NCBI GenBank assembly: GCA_047967505.1
Contig: CM106538.1
Length of the DNA: 64,000 bases
Direction: 5' to 3' (one strand)
Source: Dipteris shenzhenensis
Lineage: Eukaryota; Polypodiophyta; Polypodiopsida; Gleicheniales
Shown piece after piece: positions 22,005 through 33,500 of this stretch (the stretch's first letter is position 1; each line of letters begins with the position of its first letter). Position numbers and translations under genes: made by a program. The notes below the pieces were generated by a model that was not told the origin of the DNA, ran no database searches, and saw only the letters and a program-made list of their open reading frames with translations.

Positions 22005-25000
22005 TCAACAGGAAATGTAGGCATTCAAAGGATGGCATGAGAGAGCCAGGAAAGCTATGTACTGGCTGTCTATCAGTATTTCGGACTCCATGATTGTGCA
22101 TATTCAGGATGCAAATACGCCAAAGGAGGCATGGGATACTTTGGCAAAAATGTATAGCACAAATACGCAAGCCAGGAAAATGCAACTCAAACAGGAGTTG
22201 CACAATGTGCAGAGAGAAAATTTGAGCATAAATGACTACCACATGAAAGTGAAGAAAATTGCAGATGCACTTGCTTCCATTGGGTCGCCAGTGGATGATG
22301 ACGATTTGGTTTCTGTGACCTTGAATGGTCTAGGAAAGGATTATGCACAGTTCCGGACATCCATTGCCGTCCGTGAAAACTTTCCTGATTTTGAGGAGTT
22401 GATTGCTCTTCTAATTTCTGAAGAGCAGAGAAATGGGGGTGCATCTTCTTCAGCAGGAACTTCAAAAAAAACTGTCTTCTACTCAAATGCTGGCAGAGGT
22501 AGAGGCAGAGGTAGAGGAGGCCGATCTACAGGCCGTGGTAGAAATCAAAATATGCAGCAAACGCAAGAAAACCAGTCCTATGCAGGAGGACATGGGAACT
22601 CTAGAGGCAGGGGGAGCCAAAGAGGCCGTGGTGGATGGCAGAGAGGCCAAAATGCAAACAGCAATATTGAATGCTACTATTGTGGCAAAATGGGTCATAT
22701 GGCTAAGGACTGCTATAAAAAGCAGAATGACATTATGAATGGAAAATTGCAGCAAGGCAATTATGCATCCTCTAGTAGACAGGCTGATGACAGAAATGAG
22801 CATTTGTTTATGGTGCAGCATATGACAAATTCTGTAACAAGTGTAGAAGAAAGCAATAATGTGTGGTATGTTGACTCGGGTGCATCAAACCACATGACAG
22901 GTCATGCTGAATGGATGCAGGATGCAAGAAAAATGGAAAAACCAGGATTTGTGGAGACTGGTGATGATACTGCACATCCTATTGTGCAGATTGGCAAAAT
23001 TCCTTTGTCTATGCAGGATGGGAAAAAGAAATACTTGTCTGATGTATTTCATGTCCTGAACATCACCAAGAACCTGGTTTCTGTTGGTCAGATGGTTGAG
23101 CAGGGCTTGCAGGTCAGATTTAATCCTCATGGATGCTTTGTTGAGGATATGAAAAATAATGGTCGCTTGATAGCAAAAGGAAAGAAGAAGGGCAGGATGT
23201 TTACATTGGATGCAGACATGCCTGAATTGAGTGCAGCAATGTTTGCACATGGGACCGGTGTAGTTGTAGATATTGATATCTGGCACAAACGCATTGGTCA
23301 TGTTAATATACAGCGACTTAAATCAATGCAAGCCCAAAATATTGTTGCAGGATTGCCTAAATTCAAGGTTGCAGAAATGCACAAGATTTGTGAAGCCTAT
23401 CAATTTGGGAAACAGGCAAGGAAACCTTTTCCTAGGCATGTTCAAGAGAGTAAAAAACCATTGGAATTAATCCACTCTGATGTGTGGACTACAAAAGCTG
23501 CATCTATTGGAGGCTGTCACTATTTTGTCACATTTATTGATGACTTCAGCAGAAAACTGTGGGTGTATTTTATGAAAAAGAAAAGTGAAGTGTTTGGGCA
23601 CTTCAAAGCTTTCAAAGCTATGGTTGAAAAAGAAACAGGCCTGCAAATAAAATGCCTAAGGTCAGATGGAGGGGGAGAGTACCTCTCAAATGAGTTTGCA
23701 AGGTTCTTGCAGGAGCATGGTATAAAGCAGCAATATTCATGCAGTCATACCCCACAGCAAAATGGAATTGCAGAAAGAAAAAACAGGCATATTGGAGAGG
23801 TGTCTCGGGCTATGCTAAATGAAAAAGATCTACCAGATTATTATTGGGTTGAAGCAGTTGCTACAGCAGTCTATATAATGAACAGGACTCCCACTGCAGC
23901 AATACATGGCATGACGCCAGAGGAGATGTATACTGGTAGGAAACCAGATATTTCTCATTTGAAGATTTTTGGTTGCATTGCTTATGTCCATGTGCCAGAT
24001 GAGTTGAGGTCCAAGTTGGATCCAAAAGCTGAGAAGTGTGTCTTTATTGGTTATTCTCTACAGCAGAAAGGGTATAGATGCTATACCCCTTCTACACGTA
24101 AGTTCACAGTGAGCAGAGATGTTGTTTTTGATGAGATGAGCAGCTGGTATAAACCAGTAAATGTGATGATTGATGTAGATGCACAAAATGGTAATGCTGC
24201 ACAGAATGCACAGTAGCAATCACAAAATATCAGTGGACCTGGAGTGTCCTCTACCAGTGGTTCACATACTTCACCATGGACAGGCAGATTGAGATCAGGA
24301 GAATCCCCTCAAAGCAATGTAGATAGTGGTACGCAGGTATCACGAAAAGGAAAAGAGAAGGTAGATCAGCCCATGTTTGATGTGAATGCAGGTCACTCTT
24401 ATGTGGATGGTGAATCCAGTGGCTCAGAACAGAGCATTGATGATGAGTTGGGTATTCCTTTTGTTGTTACACCTGGAGTAAGGAAGACCAGGGATGTTTT
24501 GAGAGCACCTGGAAGTGAGCCTATTTTGCGCAGGTCTACCAGGGTTAGGTATCCTGTGGATAGGCTGAAATATGATGGATTTACAGCCATTCACTATGCC
24601 TATATGGTCAAAGTGATACAGGAACCAGAACCCACTTCTTTTGAGCAAGCCATGGGAAATGAAAAATGGGAGAAAGCCATGGATGAAGAAATGGATGCCT
24701 TGGATGCTAATGCTACATGGGAATTAATGCCTTTGCCTAAAGGCAAGAATGCAATTAGCTGTAAGTGGGTTTATAAGATCAAGCACAATGCATATGGTTC
24801 TGTGAATAGATACAAGGCAAGATTAGTTGTCAAGGGGTATGCACAGACATATGGCATTGATTATGAAGAAACTTTCAGCCCGGTTGCAAGGATGGCAACC
24901 GTAAGAGCAGCCATTGCTATGGCTGCATCAAAGGGATGGTCTTTACATCAGATGGATGTAAATAATGCCTTCTTGCATGGTGATTTGCAAAAGAAGAGGT

Positions 25001-26213
25001 CTTTATGGAGCAGCCAGCAGGTTATGTTCATGCTATTCATCCTGAGTTTGTTTGCAAGTTGAAGAAAGCCTTGTATGGCTTGAAGCAAGCACCTAGAGCA
25101 TGGTCTGACAAGATAGGATAATATCTTGTCACTCTTGGCTTTCAGATTTCCAAGGCAGATTTCTCACTCTATGTGAGAAAAACAGAGAAAGGGATTATGC
25201 TGCTGGTCATTTATGTTGATGATTTGATCATCACAGGTGATAGTGATGAAGATATCCTTCATGTGAAAATGCTATTGAGGCAGAAGTTTGAGATGAAGGA
25301 TTTGGGAGAGCTGCATTATTTCTTGGGCATTGAGGTGATTAGATCACCAAGTGGGATACAGCTCTTGCAGAGGCAGTATGGATTGGACATGCTGTCCAAA
25401 TATGGGATGACAGGCTGTAAGCCTATTTCAGTTCCTTTGGAACAGAATGTGAAGCTGAGCACAGATGTAGGTGAGCTTCTGGAAGACCCTACTATGTACA
25501 AACGCATAGTAGGAAGTTTGATTTACATGACTATTACGAGGCCAGATTTGAGCTATGCTGTTGGGTTGGTAAGTCAGTTTATGCAGGCTCCAAGGAAACC
25601 GCATTTGGATGCGGCTAGACGCATACTCAGGTATGTGAAGTCCACATTGCAGTATGGACTATTTTATGAGGCTGGGGTTCAGATACAGTTGCATGGATAC
25701 ACTGATGCTGATTGGGCTAGTAGCATTTCTGCTAGACGATCTACCAGTGGATATGTGTTCTCTTTTGGGAGTGCTGCAGTCACTTGGAGCAGCAAGAAAC
25801 AGCCTACAGTTGCCTTGTCGAGCACAGAGGCTGAGTACAGGGGTGCAGCAATGGCTGCATGTGAGGTAGCTTGGTTGCATAAGCTACTCTATGATATGCA
25901 TCAGTCTACAGATGGGCCAGTTGTCATTTATTGTGACAACATGAGTAGTATACATTTGGCAAAGAACCCAGTCTTTCATGCCAGAACAAAGCACATTGAG
26001 GTGCATTATCACTATGTGCGGGAGAAGGTTTTACTAGGTCTCATTGATCTAGTTTATGTCAGCACAGAGGATCAGGTAGCTGACATCTTCACGAAAGCAT
26101 TGGGCGCAGAGAAGCTGCGCAAGTTCCGAGACCTGCTTGGTGTGCAGGAATTGGGATTGAGCTCGAGGGGGAGTGTTGAGATATCGAGCTCCACTCGCGA
26201 TATGCCAGGGTGA
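22005..26213 (+). pseudogene. Copia A1 body 2: partial gag through RNase H (interrupted)
   Basis: The body starts inside gag, lacking the first 50 or so codons, and continues through the CCHC knuckle (22,672-22,713), protease D-S-G (22,873) and a full integrase. TAG at 24,214-24,216 replaces a CAG found in A6. Reverse transcriptase begins KWVYKIKH and includes [15 protein letters not shown] two-base insertion near 24,990 shifts the frame, and TAA at 25,119-25,121 stands where A6 has CAG. The YVDD box is intact at 25,212-25,223. RNase H has TDADWAS, STEAEY and YCDNMSS. The frame ends at 26,213, 40 bases inside the 3' LTR. Confidence 0.9.
26165..26173 (+). promoter_or_regulatory. Copia A1 polypurine tract
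   Basis: GAGGGGGAG immediately precedes the 3' LTR. It also lies within the pol frame, encoding part of SSRGSV. Confidence 0.85.
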
Positions 26214-26510
26214 CTGTTGTGCATTTATGTCACCGACCTGTTAGCTGGAGATGCGGTTGGTACACCGCCCACGACAGCTATCCTTATCTACTCTAGTTTG
26301 TGGCTCAGTTAGTATGCCACCTTAGTTAGTTGAGTTTGGTTTGAGACCCACATATAGGGTTCTTCTATTTCTTTGTACTAGAGTTCTTTTGGCTTTCACA
26401 ACTAAGAAGAGGAAAACTGTTTTCAGCCTCCACCTTTGTGTGTATTCCCCCATTGTGATTGTGAGAAAGCCTCAAGTGAGACTCCTTCCCTCTCTCCCAC
26501 AATCTTCACA
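26174..26510 (+). repeat. Copia A1 3' LTR
   Basis: 337 bases, TGTTGAGATATC to AATCTTCACA. It lacks about 15 bases in the ATAATAGCTGGGAGA region present in other copies and differs from the 5' LTR at several sites, consistent with the two ends coming from different insertions. Confidence 0.9.
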
Positions 26511-26705
26511 ATCGGCCTAGTAGGCCTCGATTGTGCCTATGTGCCTATGTTGGTATTATGAATGAGCAATATGTTGTTGTAAAGAAAATGTTAAGTATTT
26601 CCAAGTGTATAAGAAAATGATAGTGTACAAGAAGTCTATGATAGGATGGTAGTGAGCAAATAAGACCAGAAAGTCAAATCATATGATTTTGAGTATATAT
26701 AATAG

Positions 26706-26990
26706 TATCTATCTTTCAATACTTCATCATTTGTAACAAATTTCTAATCAAAATATTGTTTGTCTATTTCCAAGTGCATAATATGATATCATGCCAATAG
26801 GCAAAGTGAGTATCAATATTTGTAATCGTATATGTATCAGTATCTATAACAGTATGTTTCAATACTTCTTTGTCGTTTTTAATCAAAACATCTTCATCTA
26901 TTTCCAAACATATTATATGGCATCATGCCAATAGGCAAAGCTAGTATCAATATTTGTAACAGTATCTGTATCTGTATCTATAACAGTATT
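26706..26990. repeat. Two-copy ~135-144 bp tandem repeat
   Basis: Units begin TATCTAT at 26,706 and 26,841. Both contain ATCATGCCAATAGGCAAAG (about 144 bases apart) and a GTATCAATATTTGTAA segment. Confidence 0.8.
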
Positions 26991-27010
26991 TGTATTTTTG
27001 TATTTTGTGT

Positions 27011-27425
27011 CAAAAGAGAAAAGAAAGAAAAGAAAAAATAAACCCATAATAAATAATCAGGTCTGTGTACCATGTTAGATTGGCACTGACACCTATCGCA
27101 CCTTTATGTTCGTCCTGTGAGACAAATAGTACCCATGTCACTTTCTCATCAGTCAAAAGTATGCAAAAATTATGCAAAGACAGATGATCAAAGAGAACTC
27201 ATAATTTTTATTTTGTTTCAAAAGCAAAAAGCAAGAAAAGAAAATAAAAACCATAATAAATAATTAGGTCTAGCTTGTACCATGTCAAATTGGTAGTGAG
27301 ACCTATCACACGTTTTTGTTCAGCATGTGAGACAAATAATAACCATGTCACTTCCTCATACGTCAAAGGTTAATGGAAGTTGTGGAAAGATAGATGATCA
27401 ATGAGAACTAGCATCTGAATGCCTC
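27011..27425. repeat. Two-copy ~207-bp tandem repeat
   Basis: CCATAATAAATAAT occurs at 27,044 and 27,251. Both copies carry GTGAGACAAATA, CCATGTCACTT and GATGATCAA. A purine-rich AAGAAAAGAAAA run precedes each. Confidence 0.8.
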
Positions 27426-27815
27426 AAACCTATTGGGGAGACTTCAAAAATATATATATACACCCTCTACAATACTAGGACCCTCGACCCCTCCATAATT
27501 GGAGGAGTCCAACAGTAGAGCTTTGTCATCCTCAAACATTCAAAATTGGTTTTTAGCTTGGCAAATAGATGACAATACCCTTGCACAAATTTCAGCATTG
27601 GAGCTTGAAGTGCACACAACTATCAGCCCGAGAGCCTTCCACCATGTATTAATGAATTCAAAGCTATTGTCAAAAATTACATTCCAATGTATATTGTCAG
27701 TAGGTAACACATATAATGAGAGCAAAAGAGATACTTACACTAATCTTGCAAGTGCACGTATGGGAGGAAGGGATGAATACCTTGTCATAGAACTTGAGTC
27801 CAATGATGATATCAC

Positions 27816-29028
27816 CTTGTAGAGCTGATCATTCGGGCCTAGCACCAGATGTAGGTCAGCTCCAGAGAAAACTTTGTGCAAAGGAATTCTGCTCATCCAA
27901 TCAACCCATCCAAATACTTCATAAACAACCAACTGAAGCATGCTCATTATTAATAAATAGAAATGACTAGGAAATTGTCATTACAAATTCACTATGCTAC
28001 CCAGCTAGATTGCTTTGGACCAAGCTTTTTCCAACATAAGAAATTATATTGGAGGTTAGCTTATTTCTAACCTTTGAATGAGGCTCATGTCAAAAAGCTT
28101 CAGTAAGACTCGAAAGAGGGACTACGCATAGACCGTTTTTTTGCAAGGCACCTTCTTCTTCGAATACTGAAGTGTCATTCCTAGTGGATGTAAAGTTGAC
28201 GCCTTCAATTTTGAACATCTAGAAAGAAGTATAGGTGAGGGGTTCGTTAGCCTCACCAAAGTAATCACTAGCACTCGGAGAGAGTATTCAATAAGCACAA
28301 ATTGCACAGAAAATACTACGCGAGGACTCTTATACAAACGACAAGTTGAAAGAAGTCCACGCAAGTAATTATAGAAACAAAACGTTTATTGAAATCATTT
28401 GAATAAAAAGTGTAAGACTAAAACGGTCATAACGAAGTGGGCAGGGCGACATAGATTCGTACCTAAATCTCCTTTTCCAATTGTTTAACATAATCAATTG
28501 ACAACCTTTAAAATTTCTTCTTTATCCAACTGCAAGATTCACAAATAGAGAAATGACCTTCGTAAAAGGAAATGCTCTTAGGTGATCTTGATATAAGGAT
28601 TTCAAAGCACAATGGATGTTTTCCTTGGTAAAGGGTACGAATAATTTAAGAAGACATTCTTCCAAGCCACGAGGTAAAAGGTGCTGAAGTACGCTCAGTC
28701 TATCCTCTAGGGGATCAACCTGGAAAGCCAAAGTTGCTAAAGTAAACATTTGATCACAGCACATGACCAAAATCCGAAAAAACTAAATGCCATGTGCAAT
28801 GGGTAGATTACGAAAGAAATCAAATGCAGTGCAAAAACATACCTTGAACTCCCCAGCAATGGTGCCAACAATGTGTAGTCTCGACGATGACTCACGTGTC
28901 ATGGGGATCTTGAAGGAATGATGATGGAGCCTCAACTCCAAGCTACTCCTTGTGAGAGCAATGCAAGGCACGAGAAGAGGGAGCTTGTATTCCAAACTTG
29001 TGCATACAACAATGAAGACCAAAGTCAA
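27816..29028 (-). CDS. Candidate multi-exon host-gene fragment, unidentified
   Basis: Three minus-strand open stretches have compatible splice signals. Exon A (up to 29,028, ending 28,843) ends GTIAGEFK followed by GTATGT. A 123-base intron (28,842-28,720) ends TTTCCAG. Exon B (28,719-28,558, 54 codons) starts VDPLEDRLSVLQ and ends FPFTK before a GT. Exon C (27,932-27,816, 39 codons) follows a CAG and ends DQLYK before GTGATA. All these junctions are phase 0, which favours real exons. I do not recognise the protein. Exons between B and C, the start and the end are not defined. It could be a gene fragment or pseudogene; chance splice signals cannot be excluded. Confidence 0.4.
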
Positions 29029-29054
29029 CCATTTGGCCTTTTATACAAGTCACC

Positions 29055-29686
29055 TTTTTTTTTCTTTAAAAATGAGGGTTATATTATATTATCAAAAAAG
29101 TTATATACAATTGTGTGTTATTGACAAAAAAGCTTTCTATGATAGGCAGCAAGCATATTGTCAGTGCATAGAAGCGGAGTGCAAAGACGTAGTCCTCAGA
29201 GATACCTTAGAACGTGTCGGTCTATGAACATGGAATCCTCGTGAGCTAAATATCTATTCCAATTCTTCTTTGACTTTAGTGGGAAGTGATAGAGAGGGAT
29301 GACGAGCTGTAAGAGTAGTCACAAGAGCTGGTGGAAGGGCAACAGGATTGTGTATTCTCTCCCTGAATTCTTCAGTAGTAGTAAGTGCTTCTCGACGAAC
29401 CTTGTATGAGACACTGGAAGGATCTGCATGCAAGGTTGGTCTCTTGAAGGGATGCACAAGAGGAGGCATGATCCAATCCACTGATGCAACATCGACATTT
29501 GTTCCATCAGCAACATGGAGAGGTGACACAAGAGGAGATAAGAAGGGGGGGAGGAATCGACAAGACAGAGTTGGGGATTGGGGCTGGGGGGCTGGGCTGG
29601 GGAGCTGGGGCTAGAGTTGGGGATTGGGGCTGGGGCTGGGCTGGGGAGCTGGGGATTGGGTTCGGGTGGGACTGGTGGGTCTGGTG
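29055..29686 (-). pseudogene. Possible 3' portion of the LINE, left of copia A2
   Basis: If copia A2 is removed at its near-matching 5-mers (tggtg and tgggg), the minus-strand LINE frame ending NNGTSAP at 35,410 continues in frame into a Pro/Gln/Ser-rich segment beginning HQTHQSHPNP. Further left, a run of nine T at 29,055-29,063 preceded by an AT-rich stretch could be the LINE poly(A) end on the minus strand. A 91-codon minus-strand frame at 29,254-29,529 lies within and is unrecognised. The Pro-rich part could instead be unrelated low-complexity DNA. Confidence 0.35.
29546..29662 (+). repeat. G-rich low-complexity tract (G-quadruplex-prone)
   Basis: The plus strand has more than ten runs of three or more G in GGGGCT and GGGGATT-like units. 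It ends about 25 bases before the copia A2 LTR. Confidence 0.8.
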
Positions 29687-30038
29687 TGTTGATATATCAA
29701 GCTCCACTCGTGATATACCAGGGTGACCGTTGTGCATTTATGTCACCAACTTGTTAGCTACAGATGCAGTTGGTACATCACCCATGAATAATAGCTAGAT
29801 GATAGCTATGCTTATGTACTCTAGTTCGTGGCTCAGTTAGTATGCCACCTTAGTTAGTTGAGTTTGGTTTGAGACCCACATATAGGGTCCTTCTATTTCT
29901 TTGTACTAGAGTTCTTTTGGCTTTCACAACGAAGAAGAGAAAAACTATTTTCAGCCTCCACCTTTGTGTGTATTCCCCCATTGTGTATGTGAGAAAGCCG
30001 CAAGTGAGACTCCTTCCCTCACTCCCACTATCTTCACA
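29687..30038 (+). repeat. Copia A2 5' LTR
   Basis: 352 bases from TGTTGATATATCAAGC to TATCTTCACA. The first bases are mutated relative to TGTTGAGATATCGAGC. Confidence 0.9.
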
Positions 30039-30051
30039 TGGTATCAAAGCT
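30039..30051 (+). promoter_or_regulatory. Copia A2 primer binding site
   Basis: TGGTATCAAAGCT directly follows the LTR; one G to A change from the TGGTATCAGAGC found in A1. Confidence 0.85.
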
Positions 30052-30534
30052 TGGTTCATGGTAAGGAGCTCAAGAAAGCAAACCAAGTTCATGGTGTCCT
30101 AGTAAGAGGACCACTGTTGCTTTCCTTTTTTGAGTTTGGGAGCAAATCTCTATAAGTAGCATAGCTAGAAAGTGCAAGAGTGCATTGTCTCAGATTGAGA
30201 CGCCCTTCCAGGTGTGGCAAGAGGGAAATATATTCGAGGCAGTTTAGGGGCCCATTTTGGAGGCGGAAGTTCTCCACAAGCACTGAGAAAAAGGCCCTGT
30301 TTTTGCTATGCGACCACTGCTCTGTAGGTCGGTGAAAGGTTGCCATAGAAATTGCATTGTATTCCTGTGCACAGAGATATTGGGAGTTATAGAATCATCC
30401 TTATTGCCTGTTCAAAATCATCACTAGGAAGTGACTGTGTGGTCAAATACCACTTTCGTCAGTTTTGCAGATTTGCCCTTGTGAGATAGAAGTTGTGTTT
30501 TTTGCAGTGACAGAATATTTTGTAGTGTTCTGTA

Positions 30535-33500
30535 ATGGCGGCTGATTCTCTTTCACAGATTGTCACTGAAAAGCTTGACAAGAACAACTTCCAAGCATGG
30601 AAGTTTAGAATGATGAATTTCCTTATGGGAAAAGGCTATTGGGAGTTCATTATAGGAAATGAAGAAGAACCAGTTCTTCCTAATGTTCCCAATCAACAGG
30701 AAATGCAAGCATTTAAAGGATGGCATGAGAGAGCCAGAAAAGTTATGTACTGGCTGTCTATCAATATTTTAGATTCTATGATTGTGCATATTCAGGATGC
30801 AAGTACGCCAAAGGAGGCATGGGATACTTTGGCAAAAATGTACAGCACAAATATGCAAGCTAGGAAAATGCAGCTCAAGCAGGAGTTGCATAATGTGCAG
30901 AGAGAAAATATGAGCATCAATGACTACCACATGAAGGTGAAGAAAATTGCAGATGCACTTGCTTCCATTGGGTTGCCAGTGGAAGATGATGATTTAGTTT
31001 CTGTGACCTTGAATGGTCTAGGAAAGGATTATGCATAGTTTTGGACATCCATTGCCGTCCGTGAAGAGTTGTTTGCTCTTCTAATTTCTGAAGAGCAGAG
31101 AAATGGTGGTGCATCTTCTTCAGGAGGAACTTCAAAAGAAACTGTCTTTTACTCAAATGCTGGAAGAGGTAGAGTAGGCCGATCTAGAGGCCATGGTAGA
31201 AATCAAAATATGTAGCAAACTCAAGAAAACCAGTCCTATGGAGGAGAACGTGGTAATTCTAAAGGCATGGGGAGCCAAAGAGGTCGTGGTGGATGGCAGA
31301 GAGGCCAAAATGCAAACAGCAATGTTGAATGCTACTACTATGGTAAAATGGGTCATATGGCTAAAGACTACTATAAAAAGTAGAATGACATCATGAATGG
31401 AAAATTGCAACAAGGGAATTATGCATCTTCTAGTAGACAAGGTGATGACAAAAATGAGCATCTGTTTATGGTGCAACACATGACCAATTTTGTGATAGCA
31501 AAAGAAAGCAATGATGTGTGGTATGTTGACTCAGGTGCATCAAACCACATGACAGGTCATGCAGAATGGATGTAGGATGCAAGGAAAATGGAAAGACCAT
31601 GATTTGTGGAGTTTGGTGATGATACTGCACATCCTATTGTGCAGATTGGTAAAATTCCTTTGTCTATGCAGGATGGGAAAAAGAAATACCTGTCTAATGT
31701 ATTTCATGTCCCGAATATCACCAAGAACCTGGTTTCTATTAGTCAAATGGTTGAGCAGGGCTTGTAGGTCAGATTTAATCCTCATGGATGCTTTGTTGAG
31801 GATATGAAAAATAACGGTCGCTTGATAGCAAAAGGAATGAAGAAGGGCATGATGTTTACATTGGATGCGGACATGCCTGAATTGAGTGCAGCAATATTTG
31901 CACATGGGACCAGTGTAGTTGTAGATATTGATATTTGGCATAAACGCATTGGTCATGTTAATGTACGATGACTTAAATCAATGAAGGCCCAAAATATTGT
32001 TGTAGGATTGCCTAAATTCAAGGTTGCAAAAATGCATAAGGTATGTGAAGCCTGTCAATTTGGAAAAGAGGCAAGGAAACCATTTCCTAGACATGTTCAA
32101 GAGAGTAAGAAGCCATTGGAATTAATCCACTCTGATGTGTGGACTACTAAAGCTGCATCTATTGGAGGTTGTCATTATTTTGTCACTTTTATTGATGACT
32201 ACAGAAGAAAAGTTTGGGTGTATTTTATGAAAAAGAAAAGACTGGAAGTGTTTGGGCATTTCAAAGCTTTTAAATCTATGGTTGAAAAAGAAAGAGGCCT
32301 TCAAATAAAATGCCTAAGGTCAGATGGAGGGGGAGAGTACCTCTCAAATGAGTTTGCAAGGTTCCTACAGGAGCATGGCATAAAGCAACAATATTCATGC
32401 AGTCATACCCCATAGCAAAATGGACTTGCAGAAAGAAAAACCAGGCATATTGGAGAGGTATCTTGGGCCATGCTAAATGAAAAAGACCTACCAGATTATT
32501 ATTGGGCTGAAGCAGTTACTATAGTAGTTTACATAATGAACAGGAGTCCCACTGTAGCAATACATGGCATGATGCCAGAGGAGATGTATACTGGTAGGAA
32601 ACCAGATATTTCTCATTTGAAAATTTTTGGTTGCATTGCCTATGTTCATGTGCCACATGAGTTGAGGTCCAAGTTGGATCCAAAAGCTGAGAAGTGCATC
32701 TTTATTGGTTACTCTCTGCAGCAAAAATGGTATAGATGCTATAACCCTTGTACTCGTAAGTTTACAGTGAGCAGAGATGTTGTTTCTGATGAAATGAGCA
32801 GTTGGTATGAACCAGTAAATGTGATTGATGATGTAGATGCACAAAATGGTAATGCTGCACATAATTCACGGAAGCAATCACAAAATATTAGTGGACCTGG
32901 AGTGTCCTCTAGCAGTGGTTCACATACTTCGCCATGGACAGGCAGCAGGAGAATCTCCTCAAAGCAATGCAGATAGTGGTATGCAGGTATCACGAAAAGG
33001 AAAAGAGAAGGTAGATCAGCCCATGTTTGATGTGAATGTAGGTCACTCTTATGTGGATGGTGAATCCACTGGCTCAGAACAGAGCATTGATGATGAGTTG
33101 GGTATTCCTTCTGTTGTTACACCTAGAGTGAGGAAGACCAGGGATGTTTTGAGAGCACCTGGAAGTGAGCCTATTTTGTACAGGTCTACCAAAGCTAGGT
33201 ATCCTGTGGATAGGCTGAAATATGATGGATTTATAGCCATTCACTATGCCTATATGGTCAAAGTAATATAGGAACCAGAATCCACTTCTTTTGAGCAAGC
33301 CATGGGAAAAGAAAAATGGGAGAAGGACATGGATGAAGAAATGGATGCCTTGGAAGCAAATGCTACATGGGAATTGGTGCCTTTGCCTAAAGACAAGAAT
33401 GCAATTGGCTGTAAGTGGGTTTATAAGGTAAAGCACAATGCAGATGGTTCTGTGAATAGATACAAGTTTAGATTAGTTGTCAAGGGGTATGCACAGACAT

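Larger units (their letters stand above)
18419..26510 (+). mobile_element. Copia A1: chimeric element with two partial gag-pol bodies
   Basis: One 5' LTR (18,419-18,770) and one 3' LTR (26,174-26,510) bracket two successive partial coding bodies of the same copia A family. Body 1 runs from gag to just before reverse transcriptase and stops at RRSTR (22,001). Body 2 begins abruptly within gag at SQQEM and runs to the RNase H end. The flanking 5-mers differ (taaag on the left, atcgg on the right), so no target duplication joins the two ends. The simplest explanation is deletion or unequal recombination between two separately inserted copies, with loss of the first copy's 3' part and the second copy's 5' LTR and gag start. 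Template switching during reverse transcription is possible but would be expected to leave a duplication. Confidence 0.85.
26511..27815. other. AT-rich intergenic DNA with tandem repeats
   Basis: No gene is recognised. The stretch is dominated by the two tandem repeats listed separately, plus AT-rich filler. A 107-codon forward frame at 27,499-27,822 overlaps the minus-strand exon candidate and has no recognisable domain. Confidence 0.5.

Noticed and set aside
19325-23301. Many antisense frames of 87-138 codons within copia A
   Set aside because: The same antisense peptides recur in every copia A copy opposite the sense gag-pol; shadows of the conserved coding strand.
18414-26515. Target-site duplication for A1
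   Set aside because: Flanks are taaag and atcgg; they do not match.
29869-30155. Forward frames in copia A LTRs (for example MRPTYRVLLFLCTRV)
   Set aside because: The same short frame occurs in every LTR copy and has no coding relatives; LTR sequence only.
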